Source of the DNA: Candidatus Gallispira edinburgensis
GTDB lineage: Bacteria; Bacillota; Clostridia; Lachnospirales; CAG-274
Direction of reading: 5' to 3'
Length of the DNA: 41,387 nucleotides
Assembly (NCBI GenBank): GCA_904395805.1
Contig: CAJFNV010000082.1
Coordinates: forward strand, 1 to 41,387
The position numbers were made by a program, and so were the translations under genes. The number at the start of each line of letters is the position of its first letter. The stretch's first letter is position 1. Under the pieces are notes generated by a model. It made no database searches and was not told the origin of the DNA. It was given only the letters and a program-made list of their open reading frames with translations. This document shows, piece after piece, positions 27,602 to 35,884 of the stretch.

Positions 27602-30600
27602 ATGGAGAATGAAAGAGGAATAATAAACCGCTACAGAAATGAGAATTCTCTGAATTATGCCGTTAACAATGCAGCAAGTATAATCAATAAAAGCTATCTT
27701 GAAAGACTTGAGGATATGGAAATAGTTAAGCCAAGTCTGGAGGATAAGGATATTGATATTACTCAGTGTGGTAAATTTTATAAGCTTGACAAGTTGGTGC
27801 TCAATAAAGAGGAGAATTTTATAGACAAGCTCATTACAATTATAAATGTAGCATCAGCCGTTGACGGAACTATAGCTACAATAATAAATAGTGAAGGAAA
27901 TAATGTTAATTATTACATAGGCATAATATCTAAGAAATACAGAAGTGACAATTTAAAGAATAGAAATATAAGAGCGGGAATGGCTGAAGCTTTTTCTGGA
28001 GCTGTTGCGGGAAATTTTGCAGGATCTGAATTAAATGGAATGAGTGAAGATGAAGTAGAAAATATGAGATCAAATATATTTAGTGATGTGAATGCTGTTT
28101 CTGCTGTTTCTGGTATTGTTGCACTTCGTGACAAAGATAAAAAGAATGTGGCATCTTATGTACAGGGAATTGAAAATTTTATAAACTCTGTGAAAAATAA
28201 AAAATATACGGTAATTATGTTTGCTGATCCTATAGGTGAAGGGGAAATTCAGAATTTTAAGATAGGTTATGAAATGATATATACCCAGCTTAGTTATTTT
28301 CTTAAAACTGTTGCAACAATGAGTGAAAACGAGAGCCAGAGTGAATCATCAGCAAGGACAGAGGGAATAAGCCGGGGGATAACAGATGGGGTATCAAAAG
28401 CAACAACCAGAAGTACTTTTAAGAGCAGTAATTGGGGAGGCAATGTAGGTATTAAGCTTAAAATATTTAATTTTGGAGGCTCATACGGAAGAAGCAAAGG
28501 CAACGCAGAAAGCAATACAGATGGGACGAGCCATTCAGAGACAAATAGCACAAGTACCTCAACAACGTCTTCAACAGGGACATCAAAGGGGACGGGAAAA
28601 AGTATTCAGTTCTCAAACGAAAACAGAGTTGTAAAGGATCTGATGGATAAGATCGATATTATTGTTAAAAGACTTGATCTCTGTGAAAGCTTTGGTGCCT
28701 TTGAATGTGCAACTTATGTTCTGGCTGAAAACTATGAAGATTCCCTTATGGTATCAAGCAATTACAACGGACTTATGAGAGGTGAAGAGTCCTTTGTTGA
28801 GTCTTCTAAAATAAATACATGGAGTAAAAGCAGATTTGGGAATAATGACAAGGTTGAAACACTGATCTCATATCTTAAATCATTTGTTCACCCCAATTTC
28901 TATATGGATGATGAGAAGAAAATAAAGGTTACCCCTGCTTCTATTGTAAATGGCAAAGAGGTGGCCATTCAGATGGGCTTTCCTAAAAAATCCATAAACG
29001 GCCTTACTGTAATTGAGATGACACCTTTTGGCAGAAATGTAACAGTAAACAATGAAAACTGTATTGACATCGGTCAGCTTTATTATATGGGGAAAAGCGA
29101 CAATGTGCCTTTAAGGCTTGATATCCAGAGCCTTGCTTCTCATACATTTATTACAGGCTCTACAGGCTCTGGCAAATCAAATACAATTTATAACATGCTT
29201 TCTGAACTTGGGAATAAAAATATCAAGTTCCTTGTGGTAGAGCCTGCAAAAGGCGAGTATAAAAATGTGTTTGGTAGCAGAGATGATGTTACTGTACTGG
29301 GAACTAATCCAAAGTACAGCAGATTGTTAAAAATAAATCCATTTAAGTTTCCTGATGGCATACATGTTTTTGAGCATATTGACAGACTGATAGAGATATT
29401 CAATGTGTGCTGGCCTATGTATGCAGCTATGCCTGCAGTTCTGAAAAAAGCTGTATTACAGGCATATGAAAATTGCGGCTGGGATCTGATAACCTCTGAA
29501 AATAAAAATGGTTATAATATATATCCTAATTTTATTGATCTGTTAAATGAGCTTGTTTCGGTTATCAAAAATTCTGCTTATTCGGAAGAAGTCAAAAGCA
29601 ATTATACAGGTTCACTTGTAACAAGAGTTGAAACTCTTACAAACGGACTTAATAGTCTTGTTTTTGCATCGGATGAAACCGGAGATGATATTTTATTTGG
29701 ACAAAATGTTATAGCAGATCTGAGCAGAGTTGGCTCAATGGAAACAAAGTCATTGATAATGGGTGTGCTGATCATGCGTCTTGGTGAGTACAGAATGTCT
29801 GAAAACAAGGGTATGAATCTGCCTTTAAGACATGTTACAGTACTTGAAGAAGCCCATAATATATTAAAGCGGACAAGTACAGAGCAGGATCCGGAAAATC
29901 CGAGCCTTTCTGGCAAATCCGTTGAACTTATATCCAATGCTATTGCGGAAATGAGAACATATGGTGAAGGCTTTATTATAGCTGACCAGTCACCGTCAGC
30001 AGTGGATACTTCTGCTATTAAAAATACAAATACTAAAATTGTTATGAGATTGCCTGATGAAATAGACAGAAGAGCAGCAGGAAAGGCTGCGGCATTAACT
30101 GATGAGCAGATAAGTGAGATCGCAAGGCTGCAGAAGGGTGTAGCTGCTATATATCAGAATGACTGGGTGGAGCCTGTTTTATGTAAGATCAATAAATTTG
30201 AAGGGGATGAAACACCTTACAGGAATGAAACGATGAATATCTCCCGTGAATCCTTTAATAACACCAAAACAGTAATTCAAAATCTTATGCTTAAAAAGAT
30301 GAATGCAAGACTTGATATGAACATACATGAGTTGTCAAAGATAATAATGGGATTGAACATAAAATCTGAAACTAAGATAAAGGCACTTAATGCATTAAAA
30401 ACAAATGGGGCCTGTGAGCTTTCTGATATCAGTCCGGTTATATATGAATTGATCTCTACTCCGTCAATAGAAAAGGAAGCGGAATATGCTGAATCAATTG
30501 AAGAATGGAAAAATGTCTTTTTGTATTCCGGAAACAGCGGTATTGCTGATTTGGATGAAATGTCTCAAAATACCATTATTGAATGTATCCTTCGAGAGCA

Positions 30601-30673
30601 AATTGAAAGATTTAATAAACCAAAAGAATATCTGGAAACATGGTATAGTTTCCTGAGAGGGGAGGTGATGTGA
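27602..30673 (+). CDS. HerA/DUF87-type ATPase
   Basis: A 1023-residue P-loop ATPase of the HerA/FtsK superfamily. Walker A is TGSTGSGKSNT with K525, the DUF87 hallmark VEPAKGEYKNVFG follows, Walker B is VLEEAHN with E749-E750, and ADQSP plus a K-N-T-N-T-K-I-V motif match the HerA C-terminal motor. The first ~300 residues include a glycine-rich segment and, at ~240-340, a serine/threonine/glycine low-complexity region (SETNSTSTSTTSSTGTSKG). HerA-type hexamers pump DNA or protein; a NurA nuclease partner is not present, so the WHH nuclease next door may take that role. Its stop overlaps the next start (TGATG). Confidence 0.88.
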   Translation: MENERGIINRYRNENSLNYAVNNAASIINKSYLERLEDMEIVKPSLEDKDIDITQCGKFYKLDKLVLNKEENFIDKLITIINVASAVDGTIATIINSEGNNVNYYIGIISKKYRSDNLKNRNIRAGMAEAFSGAVAGNFAGSELNGMSEDEVENMRSNIFSDVNAVSAVSGIVALRDKDKKNVASYVQGIENFINSVKNKKYTVIMFADPIGEGEIQNFKIGYEMIYTQLSYFLKTVATMSENESQSESSARTEGISRGITDGVSKATTRSTFKSSNWGGNVGIKLKIFNFGGSYGRSKGNAESNTDGTSHSETNSTSTSTTSSTGTSKGTGKSIQFSNENRVVKDLMDKIDIIVKRLDLCESFGAFECATYVLAENYEDSLMVSSNYNGLMRGEESFVESSKINTWSKSRFGNNDKVETLISYLKSFVHPNFYMDDEKKIKVTPASIVNGKEVAIQMGFPKKSINGLTVIEMTPFGRNVTVNNENCIDIGQLYYMGKSDNVPLRLDIQSLASHTFITGSTGSGKSNTIYNMLSELGNKNIKFLVVEPAKGEYKNVFGSRDDVTVLGTNPKYSRLLKINPFKFPDGIHVFEHIDRLIEIFNVCWPMYAAMPAVLKKAVLQAYENCGWDLITSENKNGYNIYPNFIDLLNELVSVIKNSAYSEEVKSNYTGSLVTRVETLTNGLNSLVFASDETGDDILFGQNVIADLSRVGSMETKSLIMGVLIMRLGEYRMSENKGMNLPLRHVTVLEEAHNILKRTSTEQDPENPSLSGKSVELISNAIAEMRTYGEGFIIADQSPSAVDTSAIKNTNTKIVMRLPDEIDRRAAGKAAALTDEQISEIARLQKGVAAIYQNDWVEPVLCKINKFEGDETPYRNETMNISRESFNNTKTVIQNLMLKKMNARLDMNIHELSKIIMGLNIKSETKIKALNALKTNGACELSDISPVIYELISTPSIEKEAEYAESIEEWKNVFLYSGNSGIADLDEMSQNTIIECILREQIERFNKPKEYLETWYSFLRGEVM

Positions 30674-31200
30674 TGAGCAATTTTGAAGTAAGTGAAGTTA
30701 AGGAATTAGGGAATTCATTAGAGAAAACAGAAAATAAGATAAATGCATTTGAAATGAAAGACAAAGAGGTTACATTGCCCGAACATATAAAAACAATTAA
30801 TGAGGAGTATGCAGGAAAGGAATATCCCAATACAGATGTAAAATATCAAAAACATGCTTTTAAGTATAATGGTGAAAAAGTTGAGGGCGTATTTCCTAAA
30901 TTTGACAGTAAATTTGAAACTATGTTACCTAAAGATTTAAGGACTATGTCCGACAGGGAACAGTTTAAGTACTGTACGGGTGAGCTTGCTAAAAAAATAG
31001 AAAATGTTCCGGAACTTTCTGATAAGTTTACTGACCGCCAGCTGGAGCAGATCAGAAACGGAGAACCAAGAATATCCGGGCTGACATGGCATCATAACGA
31101 AATACCCGGTAAAATGCAGTTGGTTGATGCTGAAATACACGGTATATGCAGACATACAGGCGGCAGAAGTATATGGGGCAATGGATCTGAATACAGATAG
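30673..31200 (+). CDS. WHH-type HNH/EndoVII nuclease toxin
   Basis: A 175-residue protein ending in a WHH nuclease domain: LTWHHNE with W139, H140, H141, then MQLVDAEIHGICRHTGG and RSIWG. This is the toxin tip of many polymorphic toxins, acting on nucleic acid. Upstream are ~110 residues with FPKFDSKFETMLPKDLR, a linker or pre-toxin region often found with WHH tips. There is no secretion signal or delivery domain, unlike a true secreted toxin. ATG 30673 shares a base with the HerA stop and follows GGAGGTG. The SUKH gene starts 10 bp downstream, the classic toxin then immunity order. Use as an intracellular effector of the array is inference. Confidence 0.88.
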   Translation: MSNFEVSEVKELGNSLEKTENKINAFEMKDKEVTLPEHIKTINEEYAGKEYPNTDVKYQKHAFKYNGEKVEGVFPKFDSKFETMLPKDLRTMSDREQFKYCTGELAKKIENVPELSDKFTDRQLEQIRNGEPRISGLTWHHNEIPGKMQLVDAEIHGICRHTGGRSIWGNGSEYR

Positions 31201-31210
31201 GAGGGAAAAC

Positions 31211-31609
31211 ATGGATATTACATGGAAATATAAAATAGAAGTTAAGGATCCGGATATTTTTAATAAAATTGAAAAAACACAGGGTGTAAAATTTCCGGAA
31301 GAGTTGAAAGATTTTATCTTAAAAAATAATGGAGCCACACCTTCAAAATATAATTTTATGTTAGGTGCAGATGAAAAAGTTTTAGGGGCTGTCTTATCTT
31401 TTAACGAAAATGAAAAAGATACAGATACTGTTTTTACAGCTCTTTATTCAATTAATGATAAAAATCTTATGCCATTTGCTATTGATCCTTTTGGTAATTA
31501 TATATGCTATACGCTAAACAGTAAGGAAATTGTTTTTTGGGATCATGAGAATAATATTACTGAGTCAACACATAAAGGATTAGAGTCTTTTTTGGAAAGT
31601 TTATATTAA
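31211..31609 (+). CDS. SMI1/KNR4 (SUKH) immunity protein
   Basis: A 132-residue SUKH-superfamily protein. Residues PDIFNKIEKTQGVKFPEELK, then F-I-L-K-N-N-G-A and FAIDPFGNYICYTL with VFWDHE, give the standard SMI1/KNR4 order. SUKH proteins are the usual immunity partners for WHH and other nuclease toxins. ATG 31211 is preceded by AGGAGGG; an upstream extension would run through the toxin gene. As the last gene of the array it is followed by a strong hairpin. It should neutralise the 30673 product by direct binding. Confidence 0.9.
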   Translation: MDITWKYKIEVKDPDIFNKIEKTQGVKFPEELKDFILKNNGATPSKYNFMLGADEKVLGAVLSFNENEKDTDTVFTALYSINDKNLMPFAIDPFGNYICYTLNSKEIVFWDHENNITESTHKGLESFLESLY

Positions 31610-31700
31610 TTAATTTAAAGTTATTGAGACATAATATTTTTATGCAGGTAAATATCTGAAAGGTTAATTAGTTGTTCTGTATATTTGAATATTCATTTTT

Positions 31701-31729
31701 ATGGGAAGGTATTTGCCTTCCCATTTATT
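31701..31729 (+). terminator. Terminator after the GTPase array
   Basis: ATGGGAAGG (31701-31709) and CCTTCCCAT (31716-31724) form a perfect 9-bp stem with a six-base loop, followed by TTATTTTA. It lies 92 bp after the SUKH gene and directly at the 3' end of the convergent Xre gene. Confidence 0.75.
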
Positions 31730-31964
31730 TTAGCAATTCATCATATGTGGTTTCAAGTATGTCTCTTATAGCTCTGAGCTGAACGACCTGAATGTGCTGT
31801 ATACCGCGTTCAATTTTAACCAAAGTTTCCCGTGTAAGGGGAACTCCCATGAGCTGAGCTTTTCTTACAAGTTCAGTTTGTCCAATTCCTCTGGATAGAC
31901 GTATTTCCCTTATATTTTTGCCTATACAGCCTGTGGCATCCTGTTTGATTTTCTGATTTGACAT
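31725..31964 (-). CDS. Small Xre-type HTH regulator
   Basis: A 79-residue single-domain repressor. The helix-turn-helix spans GKNIREIRLSRGIGQTELVR, then GVPLTRETLVKIERGIQHI, which is the typical Xre/Cro layout with RETLVKIERG as recognition and anchoring helix. AAGGAG precedes the start. It is transcribed away from the 32074 SLOG gene, and inverted repeats lie in the shared 109-bp region. It may control both genes. With only the DNA-binding domain it would need a partner or dimerise directly. Confidence 0.9.
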   Translation of the reverse strand: MSNQKIKQDATGCIGKNIREIRLSRGIGQTELVRKAQLMGVPLTRETLVKIERGIQHIQVVQLRAIRDILETTYDELLK

Positions 31965-31981
31965 GGTAACCCTCTCCTTTT

Positions 31982-32051
31982 AGAACTAGTATTGGTTCTT
32001 TTTTGTTGATTATAATTAAAATCAATGGTAAAATGGGACTGAAACTAGTCC
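31982..32051. promoter_or_regulatory. Divergent promoter region with two inverted repeats
   Basis: For the plus-strand gene, TTGATT (32006-32011) and TAAAAT (32029-32034) are 17 bases apart. Inverted repeat one is AGAAC/GTTCT (31982-31999), between the Xre start and the promoter. Inverted repeat two is GGACT/AGTCC (32036-32051), over the expected start of transcription. Both contain ACTAGT or a close variant, so a common repressor, probably the Xre protein, is plausible. Confidence 0.55.
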
Positions 32052-32073
32052 ATGCAAAGGAGAGGGAGATCAT

Positions 32074-32535
32074 ATGAAGAGTAATACATGCTGTTTTACA
32101 GGTCACAGAGATTGTGCCGATAACAGTGAGATAAGAGAAAAACTAATGTCTGTTATTACAGAGCTTATTACCGTAAAGGATGTAAAATATTTTGGCGCCG
32201 GGGGTGCACTTGGGTTTGATACTACAGCAAGCTTATGTGTTTTGGAACTTAAAAAGACATATCCATGCATAAAACTTATACTTGTGCTTCCCTGTCCGGA
32301 ACAGGATAAGTACTGGTCATACAATGATAAGGAAGTATATGAATATATTAAGAAGAAGGCTGATAAGATCGTGTATGTTTCCGACAAATACACGAATGGA
32401 TGTATGCATAAGAGAAACAGATATCTTGTGGATAACAGCAGATACTGCGTTGCTTATTGTGTAAAAAATAGGGGAGGGACGTATTATACACTTAATTATG
32501 CAGAGAGGAGAGAGCTTGAAATTATAAGGATATGA
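32074..32535 (+). CDS. SLOG-family (DUF1273/YpsA-like) protein
   Basis: A 153-residue Rossmann-like protein. The start NTCCFTGHRDCAD and the glycine turn YFGAGGALGFDTTAS match the DUF1273/YpsA branch of the SLOG superfamily, followed by ILVLPCPEQDKYW and a C-terminal RNRYLVDNS. SLOG domains bind nucleotides or nucleotide-derived signals, and some act as sensors in defence systems. AAAGGAGAGGG precedes the ATG. It lies upstream of the CBASS operon but separated by a 540-bp gap with its own promoter signals, so membership in CBASS is not supported. Length and motif set are normal for the family. Confidence 0.85.
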   Translation: MKSNTCCFTGHRDCADNSEIREKLMSVITELITVKDVKYFGAGGALGFDTTASLCVLELKKTYPCIKLILVLPCPEQDKYWSYNDKEVYEYIKKKADKIVYVSDKYTNGCMHKRNRYLVDNSRYCVAYCVKNRGGTYYTLNYAERRELEIIRI

Positions 32536-32962
32536 AGATACTATACTTATAGTTTATTTTATTCTAAAAAAATAAAGAAATGAATAAATAGTTTTAAGAG
32601 TATCATAATGTGCCTGCATGCATGAGTAATAAGTTCAATATATATGATATCAACAGAGATGTGTATTGTTTATAGTATAGATAAGTGATGATTAGATTAG
32701 AGCCAGAAAGATTTGGGACTATATATTAGGTAGGAAATATCTGAATACAATTAGAGTAATGTATTCAAGAGAAGAAATTGACAGTAGCTTGCTGGTAGAA
32801 AATAACAAGGATAAAACAACAAGTGGTAACACAAAGTAACAGTAATATATGCTATAATGGTATTAAGGAGTTCCTTAACATTTTTTGACTTTACTAATTA
32901 AATACTTAAGGGAGGATGTAATTAATATGTAGACAAAACTTATTATTAATATATTAAATATA
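32536..32962. other. Non-coding stretch between SLOG gene and CBASS promoter
   Basis: I find no convincing gene here. It holds two perfect inverted repeats: TGAATACA/TGTATTCA (32742-32767, ten-base loop) and TTAAGGA/TCCTTAA (32863-32878) just after a TATAAT at 32853-32858. The second could be an operator over a transcription start or a small hairpin followed by six T. A short unrecognised RNA is possible. Confidence 0.4.
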
Positions 32963-33030
32963 TTGCAAATTTTGAGGTGTTGTGGTATTATATAATTATC
33001 AGCACTTATATTGATTGAGTGCTGATAATT
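32963..33030 (+). promoter_or_regulatory. CBASS promoter with downstream 13-bp inverted repeat
   Basis: TTGCAA (32963-32968) and TATTAT (32986-32991) are exactly 17 bases apart. Directly downstream, AATTATCAGCACT (32994-33006) and AGTGCTGATAATT (33018-33030) are perfect reverse complements with an 11-base loop, covering the expected transcript start and leader. No T-run follows, so an operator is more likely than a terminator. Confidence 0.65.
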
Positions 33031-33075
33031 TAATATAATTATTGCTAAGACTTGTAATAGCTGAGGAGGTAAAAT

Positions 33076-34119
33076 ATGAGCTTACAGAGTGAATTTTTAG
33101 CATTCCACGACAGAATAAAATTGGATTATGATGTAAATCGTGAATTGGCAACTAAACGTGATACTTTAGTTAAAATCCTTAATGATAGTGGTAAATTGCC
33201 GAGTTTTAAAATATTGAATCAAGGAAGCTATAGTATGTATCTTGGTACAGAACCTTTGAAAGGAAGGGAATATGATATTGATGTTGGATTAAGATTTAAT
33301 GAAAATTGTACTGATTATCAACCAATGGAGTTAAAAAATATAATTTATGATCTTTTGAAAAATCACACTGATTATGGGGCTGAAATTAAAAAGCCTTGTG
33401 TCACAATAACATATAAAAAAGATGGTGAAGCTGCTTATCATATTGACTTAGTGGTGTACACATATGAAAATAAAGAAGACCAATATAGTCAAATGTATTT
33501 AGCTAGAGGGATAGAAGAAGGTTCAGATGAAACTTTTTGGGATATGTCAGATCCAGCAGGACTAGTTGATTATATTAATAATGCAGTTGAAAATAAAGAT
33601 GACCGTAATCAGTATCGAAGGATAATACGTTATTTAAAAAGATGGAAGAATTTAAAATTTAATAGCAGTGGACATGCTGAACCAGCAAGTATAGGAATTA
33701 CTTTGATTGCAGCTGATAAATTTACCCCATGTCTGAACAATAATGAAGATGAATATGATGATTTAAATGCTCTACTTTCTTTAGCAGAAGAAATTAAATC
33801 TATGTTTGCTCCTGTTGGTATAAATGAAAAAGGGAGATTATTATATCGTATTAAATATCCTATGCCGAGTTCACTAGCATTTTCAAATAATACTGATGCA
33901 TTTGGAAAAATGACTGATTCACAGATGACAGACTTTAAGGATAAAATAGATAAGCTAGTTCGAGACCTGCAAGCTGTTAAAGAGGAGGTGGACGAGATTG
34001 AACAATGTAACATGTTACAAAAAATTTTTGGAGAAGATTTTCATGTTCCAAATGTTGAATCTGTCTCAAAACAACAGCATAATTATATCCCAATGTCTAG
34101 TGCATCAGGAGTAATCTGA
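33076..34119 (+). CDS. CBASS CD-NTase (cyclic oligonucleotide synthase)
   Basis: A 347-residue cGAS/DncV-like nucleotidyltransferase that makes a cyclic nucleotide signal on phage infection. The fold signature is complete: NQGSYSMYLGT with G50-S51, the metal-binding D67-x-D69 in REYDIDVGL, and the third aspartate D124 in YHIDLVVYTY. The C-terminal helical part has RYLKRWKN and RIKYPMPSSLAFS. The protein ends SSASGVI; in type II CBASS the C-terminus is the tail that Cap2 attaches to a target. GAGGAGG lies before the ATG and cap2 follows after one base, so they are co-translated. The product nucleotide cannot be predicted from what I can read. Confidence 0.93.
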   Translation: MSLQSEFLAFHDRIKLDYDVNRELATKRDTLVKILNDSGKLPSFKILNQGSYSMYLGTEPLKGREYDIDVGLRFNENCTDYQPMELKNIIYDLLKNHTDYGAEIKKPCVTITYKKDGEAAYHIDLVVYTYENKEDQYSQMYLARGIEEGSDETFWDMSDPAGLVDYINNAVENKDDRNQYRRIIRYLKRWKNLKFNSSGHAEPASIGITLIAADKFTPCLNNNEDEYDDLNALLSLAEEIKSMFAPVGINEKGRLLYRIKYPMPSSLAFSNNTDAFGKMTDSQMTDFKDKIDKLVRDLQAVKEEVDEIEQCNMLQKIFGEDFHVPNVESVSKQQHNYIPMSSASGVI

Positions 34120-34120
34120 T

Positions 34121-35884
34121 ATGGATGCAAAAGTAATTAGAGATGCTCTTTTGGAGAACAATATGGTTGCTGCAGTTGTAAAAATAAATAAAAACCAATA
34201 TTGTGATATTTCTTACGAATATTTATATTCTTGTGAATTCATAGTAGATACAAAAAGAATTCCAGTTTATATAGGTATTCCAATCAACTGGGAGCAGGAG
34301 TTATTTGACATTTATATAGAAAATTATAAAGAGTTTCCGTATATTCCTCATGTTGATATTAAAGGAAAACTTTGTTTATTTGATTTAGAGGGAGTATTAA
34401 TTGATAATGATTTTGTTGGATTGTTATATCAATGCATTGATCGAGCTGTTCTTATTATATCTGACGGATTAAATAGGAAGAATCAAATTGATTTTATTCA
34501 AGAATTTGACGCATACTGGGAACAACTAAAAGAGCATCAAATAATTAAATGTGTTATACCTAACGAAAAAAAATCACAAAAAATTAAATTTGTTGATTCC
34601 ATAAGTAATCATAAAAAAAGTGATAATAATATAAACAATATAAAAAGATTTAAAAATTCTGTTGCATTTGCTGCTCCAGATATGGATAGTTTTTCTACAT
34701 GGCAAATAAAAGGTACACGGCAAAATGGTGTATATTTTTATCTGGAACCAAATGAATATATTTATCCACCAGATCCAAGAAATAAAATTAAACTTGAATA
34801 TTTTAATAATTTATTAAAATTTTGTATTGCTGATAAAGATTTAAAGATAAAAACGAAGAATATGAGAAATACAGTATTTATCTTTGAAATTAAACAGCCT
34901 AATGGGGATAGAGTTTGCATTGGTGTTTTATTAAAAAATGTAATATTAGATTTAAAAGATGGAGTATATCAAATAAATAATGTTAAAAAAATAGAAATGT
35001 ATCCATTAATTGTTACAAGACTTGATAAAAAGCATTTGATGAGCAGAACGTCTGATGTATATTGTTTAAATAAGAAAAAAATTTTATTAATAGGATGCGG
35101 TTCTATAGGTAGTTACTTAGCTAATGAATTAATTAGAGCTGGGTTTGAAGATATTACATTCATTGATAATGATATTCTAAAAGAAGAAAATATTTTTAGA
35201 CATTTATTGGGTGCTGAGTATGTTGGAATGTATAAAGCGGAGGCATTGGTAAAATATTTTAAAAAGAATATTCCATGTTTAAAATTAAACTCTATTTGTG
35301 AATCTATGCAAGCACTTATTTCTGAACATGAGGTAATACTAAAAGATTATGATATGATTATTTCAGCTACAGGCAATCACAATATTAATCGATTTTTGAA
35401 TAAAGAAATCTATGGTAAGGGAATTAATATTCCTGTTGTATATGCTTGGAACGAACCATTGGATATAGGTTGCCATGCAGCTGTCATACAATATAAATAC
35501 AAAGGATGTTATGAATGCTTTTTAGATAGAACTAGTACAACTGATGAATTATTTGATGCAACTGCCTATTGTGAAAGAGAACAAAAAATTATAAAAAAAA
35601 TTGCAGGTTGTAGCAGTTCTTTTATACCATATGGATCAACTGTATCCTTGAAATCAGCATTACTTTGTATGGATCTAATAAATAAACTGCTGGACAATAG
35701 ATGTTATTGTAATGTATTAGTTTCGCTTAAAGGAGATGGGTATTATTTTAAAAAATTGGGATTTAATGTTACAGAAACGTATAAGAGACAAACTGAAAAT
35801 TTGGATATTTCAGATATTGGGGAAAAATTCTCAAAAAGATGTGAGATATGTAAGCAAATCTGCAATTATAAAAAGCAAAGATAG
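34121..35884 (+). CDS. cap2: CBASS Cap2, E2-E1 ubiquitin-transfer-like protein
   Basis: A 587-residue fusion of an E2-like and an E1/ThiF-like domain that primes the CD-NTase by conjugating its C-terminus. The E2 part has HVDIKGKLCLFD with candidate cysteine C85. The E1 part has the nucleotide-binding GCGSIGS (325-331), FIDNDILKEENIFRH and an ISATGNHN strand. C497 in IAGCSSSFIPYGS is the best candidate for the catalytic cysteine. Two C-x-x-C-like motifs (GCYECF; CEICKQIC) may bind zinc. The order CD-NTase, Cap2, Cap3 defines a type II CBASS. The 3' end overlaps cap3. Confidence 0.93.
   Translation: MDAKVIRDALLENNMVAAVVKINKNQYCDISYEYLYSCEFIVDTKRIPVYIGIPINWEQELFDIYIENYKEFPYIPHVDIKGKLCLFDLEGVLIDNDFVGLLYQCIDRAVLIISDGLNRKNQIDFIQEFDAYWEQLKEHQIIKCVIPNEKKSQKIKFVDSISNHKKSDNNINNIKRFKNSVAFAAPDMDSFSTWQIKGTRQNGVYFYLEPNEYIYPPDPRNKIKLEYFNNLLKFCIADKDLKIKTKNMRNTVFIFEIKQPNGDRVCIGVLLKNVILDLKDGVYQINNVKKIEMYPLIVTRLDKKHLMSRTSDVYCLNKKKILLIGCGSIGSYLANELIRAGFEDITFIDNDILKEENIFRHLLGAEYVGMYKAEALVKYFKKNIPCLKLNSICESMQALISEHEVILKDYDMIISATGNHNINRFLNKEIYGKGINIPVVYAWNEPLDIGCHAAVIQYKYKGCYECFLDRTSTTDELFDATAYCEREQKIIKKIAGCSSSFIPYGSTVSLKSALLCMDLINKLLDNRCYCNVLVSLKGDGYYFKKLGFNVTETYKRQTENLDISDIGEKFSKRCEICKQICNYKKQR

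Noticed and set aside
35736..35840. N-terminal extension of Cap3
   Set aside because: It only reads cap2 coding sequence in another frame and adds no JAMM-family residues.
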